Shown piece after piece: positions 5,593-7,790 of a stretch of 7,790 nucleotides of DNA. The stretch comes from Candidatus Parvarchaeota archaeon (GTDB taxonomy: Archaea > Nanobdellota > Nanobdellia > Parvarchaeales > Parvarchaeaceae). The notes beneath the pieces were generated by a model. It saw only the letters and a list, made by a program, of their open reading frames with translations, was not told the origin of the DNA and ran no database searches. The position numbers and the translations under genes were made by a program. The stretch spans positions 1 through 7,790 of the forward strand of contig JASHWD010000050.1 of assembly GCA_030044235.1 (NCBI GenBank), in the 5' to 3' direction. Numbering within the stretch: position 1 is the first letter of the stretch; each line of letters begins with the position of its first letter.

Positions 5593-7317
5593 TTAAAATA
5601 GGGGATTATCAAAATTTGAGAGGGGATTCAACAGTTTTTTCCTTCTTTTGAACTCTTCATAAATTAAGGCAGCGTCTTCGTTTGATCTTGAAAGGCCTGC
5701 TGCTACGGCATCTTTGGTTCTAAATCTACCAAACCTCCTATGACTTACTTCTATTTCATAAAGGTCGGGATTGAACGGTCTTTTTTCGCCGCTGGCCGTG
5801 GCAAAAGACAAAGATTTATTTATTCCAACGAGGTCGTCTTTGAAAGATTGATAGATGTCAAAAAGCGCGTAGTTTGATTTAGGTTTCTCCTTTTCTTCCT
5901 TTTTTTCAGCTTCGGCTATATATTTATCTAGATCCTTCTTTATCACGTTGAGTGATGATACTGATACTTGATCCAAACTCTGAAAGACTGTCTTTTTTAT
6001 ATAAGATTCTGTTGCCTCTTTGAAAAGATACCATTCGTCTATTGTAAAGCAGTAAGGTTTTATTGTTACCCCCAGCGTACCAACATACTGGGCTCTGTCC
6101 TGCGGTACCCCTTTAGGGAAAAACTGCTTTTCCGTAAATTTAAAAGTAGTTTCAAGTGCAGCTATTACTTTTGGACCAAATCTTCTTAGACGCGAATGAA
6201 GGAACGCCCTATTTTCTTCTCTCGGACCTTCTGTAGTAAGATTTACCATGCCACTTTTCGGTACTACCTTGGAAGGAAGTTCAGGACCTTTTGTACCGAA
6301 TGCCCTCGCGTACTCTATTTCATATTCTCTAACATACATGGGCTTTGCGGAGATTACTTCTACCGAAAATTCAGATGTCTCCATTATGTCCGGTCTCTTA
6401 CTGGCATCCATATACTGCTTCGCATTTGTTATTCCCTTCATGTTTATTCTGTTCAAAATGCTCAAGGACTCTACGGCCCAATTCTTATACATATCATATG
6501 CCGCGGCTTGGCTTTTCAGGTATTGAAGAAGCATTTCCCTTCTGTTGCTAAGGTCTGTTTTGTTTATTTTCTTCCATTCTTCGTATTCTACGTATCTATT
6601 TTTTATTATGTTTTTGTACTGCTCGTTTCTTTGCATCGCGTCTATGTCCTTTAAACTTTTTATTGAGTAAAAAACCGCCACTAAGTCTATAAATGTAGCG
6701 CCGCCTTGTCCCTGAGACGGGGCTCTTGATAATGCGCCCAGGCTCGCGCCCCCTTTTCTCGCGTCCACATTGTCCACAAAGATTCTCTTAAGTGCCAGTT
6801 CTGCGGCGTTCTTTTTTTGTGGGTCGCTTGACTCTGCTAACTTATAAAAAGAATAATTTCTATCTAGCTCTTTTAGTTCGTATGTTATTGAGATTACCGA
6901 CTTTACGACAGTGTTAACACTTCCCAAAAGCTGCATAGTCCTGTCTTCCAATGCTTTACGCTTTTCAAATGCGAGCGTCATTAAGTTAGAAAGCGCTGCG
7001 GGGTCGACTGATTCTGCGGTTTTTAATTTATCGTTGTATCCCATTGCCTTTAGCTCTTGTGCAACCATGTTATATTCTGACTGAAACTGATATGCGCCTT
7101 CTATATCTATTGAAAGGATAAAGCCGTCCTTGTTTCCGAGCAAGCCTATATCCGGTCGATAGATTCCTCTAGCGTATTTTAATTCAGAAAGGTCTCCACG
7201 ATATCTGCTATTCAAACCTGCCGCCCTAAACTTTAAATCGGTTATCCAGTCTCTTGTTGTGCCAGCAGAGGCGCTTTCTATAGCTTTTCTGTACCTAACA
7301 ATATCGGCTACATTCAT
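5593..7317 (-). CDS. Unassigned 574-residue soluble protein heading the mini-prepilin operon
   Basis: I do not recognise this protein. It has 574 residues, no signal peptide or membrane helix, one cysteine (423), and is highly charged and mostly helical, so it is almost certainly cytoplasmic. Visible parts are an N-terminal region with a GFILSIDIEGAYQF stretch (65-78); long helices (81-180); a Gly/Ala/Ser/Gln-rich flexible segment (189-207); a helical, Lys/Tyr-rich middle (208-315); a mixed alpha/beta region (316-440) with a VTIKPYCFTIDEWY stretch (417-430); a Lys/Glu-rich coiled-coil-like segment (456-482); and a basic C-terminal tail. I see no Walker, helicase, nuclease or protease motif. 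It is first in a tightly packed operon, three bases before a mini-prepilin gene. This suggests it works with these subunits, for example as an assembly or scaffold factor, which is inference. The start at 7317 fits a TATA box about 27 bases upstream. Confidence 0.95.
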   Translation of the reverse strand: MNVADIVRYRKAIESASAGTTRDWITDLKFRAAGLNSRYRGDLSELKYARGIYRPDIGLLGNKDGFILSIDIEGAYQFQSEYNMVAQELKAMGYNDKLKTAESVDPAALSNLMTLAFEKRKALEDRTMQLLGSVNTVVKSVISITYELKELDRNYSFYKLAESSDPQKKNAAELALKRIFVDNVDARKGGASLGALSRAPSQGQGGATFIDLVAVFYSIKSLKDIDAMQRNEQYKNIIKNRYVEYEEWKKINKTDLSNRREMLLQYLKSQAAAYDMYKNWAVESLSILNRINMKGITNAKQYMDASKRPDIMETSEFSVEVISAKPMYVREYEIEYARAFGTKGPELPSKVVPKSGMVNLTTEGPREENRAFLHSRLRRFGPKVIAALETTFKFTEKQFFPKGVPQDRAQYVGTLGVTIKPYCFTIDEWYLFKEATESYIKKTVFQSLDQVSVSSLNVIKKDLDKYIAEAEKKEEKEKPKSNYALFDIYQSFKDDLVGINKSLSFATASGEKRPFNPDLYEIEVSHRRFGRFRTKDAVAAGLSRSNEDAALIYEEFKRRKKLLNPLSNFDNPLF

Positions 7318-7339
7318 ATTATCTTATTTGATGAGAAGA

Positions 7340-7349
7340 TATATATAAA
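7340..7349 (-). promoter_or_regulatory. TATA box for the 574-aa gene and mini-prepilin operon
   Basis: On the minus strand, TTTATATATA sits in the 127-base divergent intergenic region. Its centre is about 27 bases from the ATG at 7317, so the transcript would start at or next to the ATG. No Shine-Dalgarno sequence lies between. The downstream mini-prepilin genes have no spacers for promoters, so this probably drives the whole block. Confidence 0.6.
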
Positions 7350-7387
7350 CTGCTAAAAAGCTGTTTAATTAAAATCGTTTTGAAATG

Positions 7388-7407
7388 TTTATAAGTGATT
7401 ATAAATA
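7388..7407 (+). promoter_or_regulatory. TATA-like region for the nucleotidyltransferase gene
   Basis: Two overlapping candidates, TTTATAA (7388-7394) and TTATAAATA (7399-7407), precede the plus-strand gene. Either would start transcription about 16-28 bases before the ATG at 7445, leaving a short leader that contains the Shine-Dalgarno site. The sequence does not show which is used. Confidence 0.45.
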
Positions 7408-7433
7408 TAGATTTGAATAGATTGATAATTTTT

Positions 7434-7439
7434 GGAGGT
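7434..7439 (+). promoter_or_regulatory. Strong Shine-Dalgarno site
   Basis: GGAGGT ends five bases before the ATG at 7445, a near-ideal match and spacing. It fixes the start of the right-edge gene. It contrasts with the apparently leaderless starts of the other promoter-proximal genes. Confidence 0.8.
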
Positions 7440-7444
7440 AAACT

Positions 7445-7790
7445 ATGCATCAGACTGAAAATGTAAATCCGGTTGAAGCCGCGCTTAACAGACTTTTCTC
7501 TACGATAGACGCCTTATCAGCTAAGATCGATGAACTAAACGAAAGAGTAGATTACATGGGTTCATTCGTAGGATTGGAAGTGGGAGAAGATGGAAAAACA
7601 GAGCATGTAGAGCCGCCAGGGCAGCTTGCTGGTTTGTCTTTCGATGTTCTTAATAAACTTTTACCAGCAAAGGATGCAAACAGCATAAGATCGTACTTTT
7701 TGAGGGTTTTGAGTCTTTTTAGAAAATACATAAAGGCAATAGTGGTCTTCGGAAGTTCAAAGACAAAGACGGGTGTGACAAGCACTTCCG
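7445..7790 (+). CDS. Nucleotidyltransferase-fold protein, 3' truncated by the window
   Basis: 115 residues are visible and the frame is open to the window end. An N-terminal helix with heptad-like Leu/Ile spacing (about 10-38) looks like a short coiled coil. After a Gly/Pro-rich linker (about 48-62), a helical region (65-95) leads to the strand and loop KAIVVFGSSKTKTGVTSTS (97-115). This matches the hydrophobic strand plus Gly-Ser signature of the Pol-beta/MNT-type nucleotidyltransferase fold, which normally runs into an Asp-x-Asp metal site within a few residues. That Asp pair would fall just beyond the window, so catalytic competence cannot be judged. The N-terminal helical extension is not typical of minimal MNT antitoxins. 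The substrate is unknown. It is transcribed divergently from the 574-residue gene with its own Shine-Dalgarno site. Confidence 0.8.
   Translation, partial: MHQTENVNPVEAALNRLFSTIDALSAKIDELNERVDYMGSFVGLEVGEDGKTEHVEPPGQLAGLSFDVLNKLLPAKDANSIRSYFLRVLSLFRKYIKAIVVFGSSKTKTGVTSTS

Noticed and set aside
6196..6654. Plus-strand open frames opposite the 574-residue gene
   Set aside because: They are Phe/Cys/Tyr-rich shadows of a well-composed long gene, with no promoter or ribosome site evidence.
7552..7785. Minus-strand 77-residue open frame at the right edge
   Set aside because: It is antisense to the nucleotidyltransferase-like gene, which has a strong Shine-Dalgarno site and a recognisable motif.

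Overview
The window looks like a piece of a small archaeal genome, most likely a DPANN-type archaeon, although the phylum cannot be fixed from the sequence alone. Several things point to archaea: a GINS51-type replication factor, a Hef-family helicase, class III (archaellin/pilin type) signal peptides with K/R-K-G cleavage motifs, TATA boxes about 25-28 bases upstream of start codons (leaderless transcription), and large Asn/Ser/Thr/Cys-rich surface proteins full of N-glycosylation sequons. I see no rRNA, tRNA, CRISPR array, transposase or integrase.

Left part, plus strand (1-2770): a 5'-truncated extracytoplasmic Cys-rich protein, then a 507-residue membrane-anchored, heavily sequon-bearing Cys-rich protein that looks like a divergent paralogue of the first, then a 157-residue type IV pilin-like protein whose start overlaps the end of the preceding gene. 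This reads as a cell-surface locus.

Middle and right part, minus strand (7317 down to 2772): a 574-residue soluble protein I cannot assign, followed with almost no spacing by four tiny (47-62 residue) single-helix proteins that each start with a class III-like signal peptide. Consecutive junctions are a 3-base gap, an 8-base overlap, an 8-base overlap and a 3-base gap. After a 48-base gap carrying its own TATA box comes a two-gene replication/repair pair, gins51 and a helicase-only hef, joined by a TGATG stop/start overlap. hef converges on the surface locus with one base between the stop codons.

Right edge, plus strand (7445-7790): divergent from the 574-residue gene, with a strong Shine-Dalgarno site, is the 5' part of a nucleotidyltransferase-fold protein that runs off the window.

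The most interesting unit is the five-gene block of the 574-residue protein and four mini-prepilins (7317-4922). Its packing argues that the large protein acts with the small secreted/membrane subunits, perhaps in assembling or regulating a simple surface filament or membrane complex. That role is inference.
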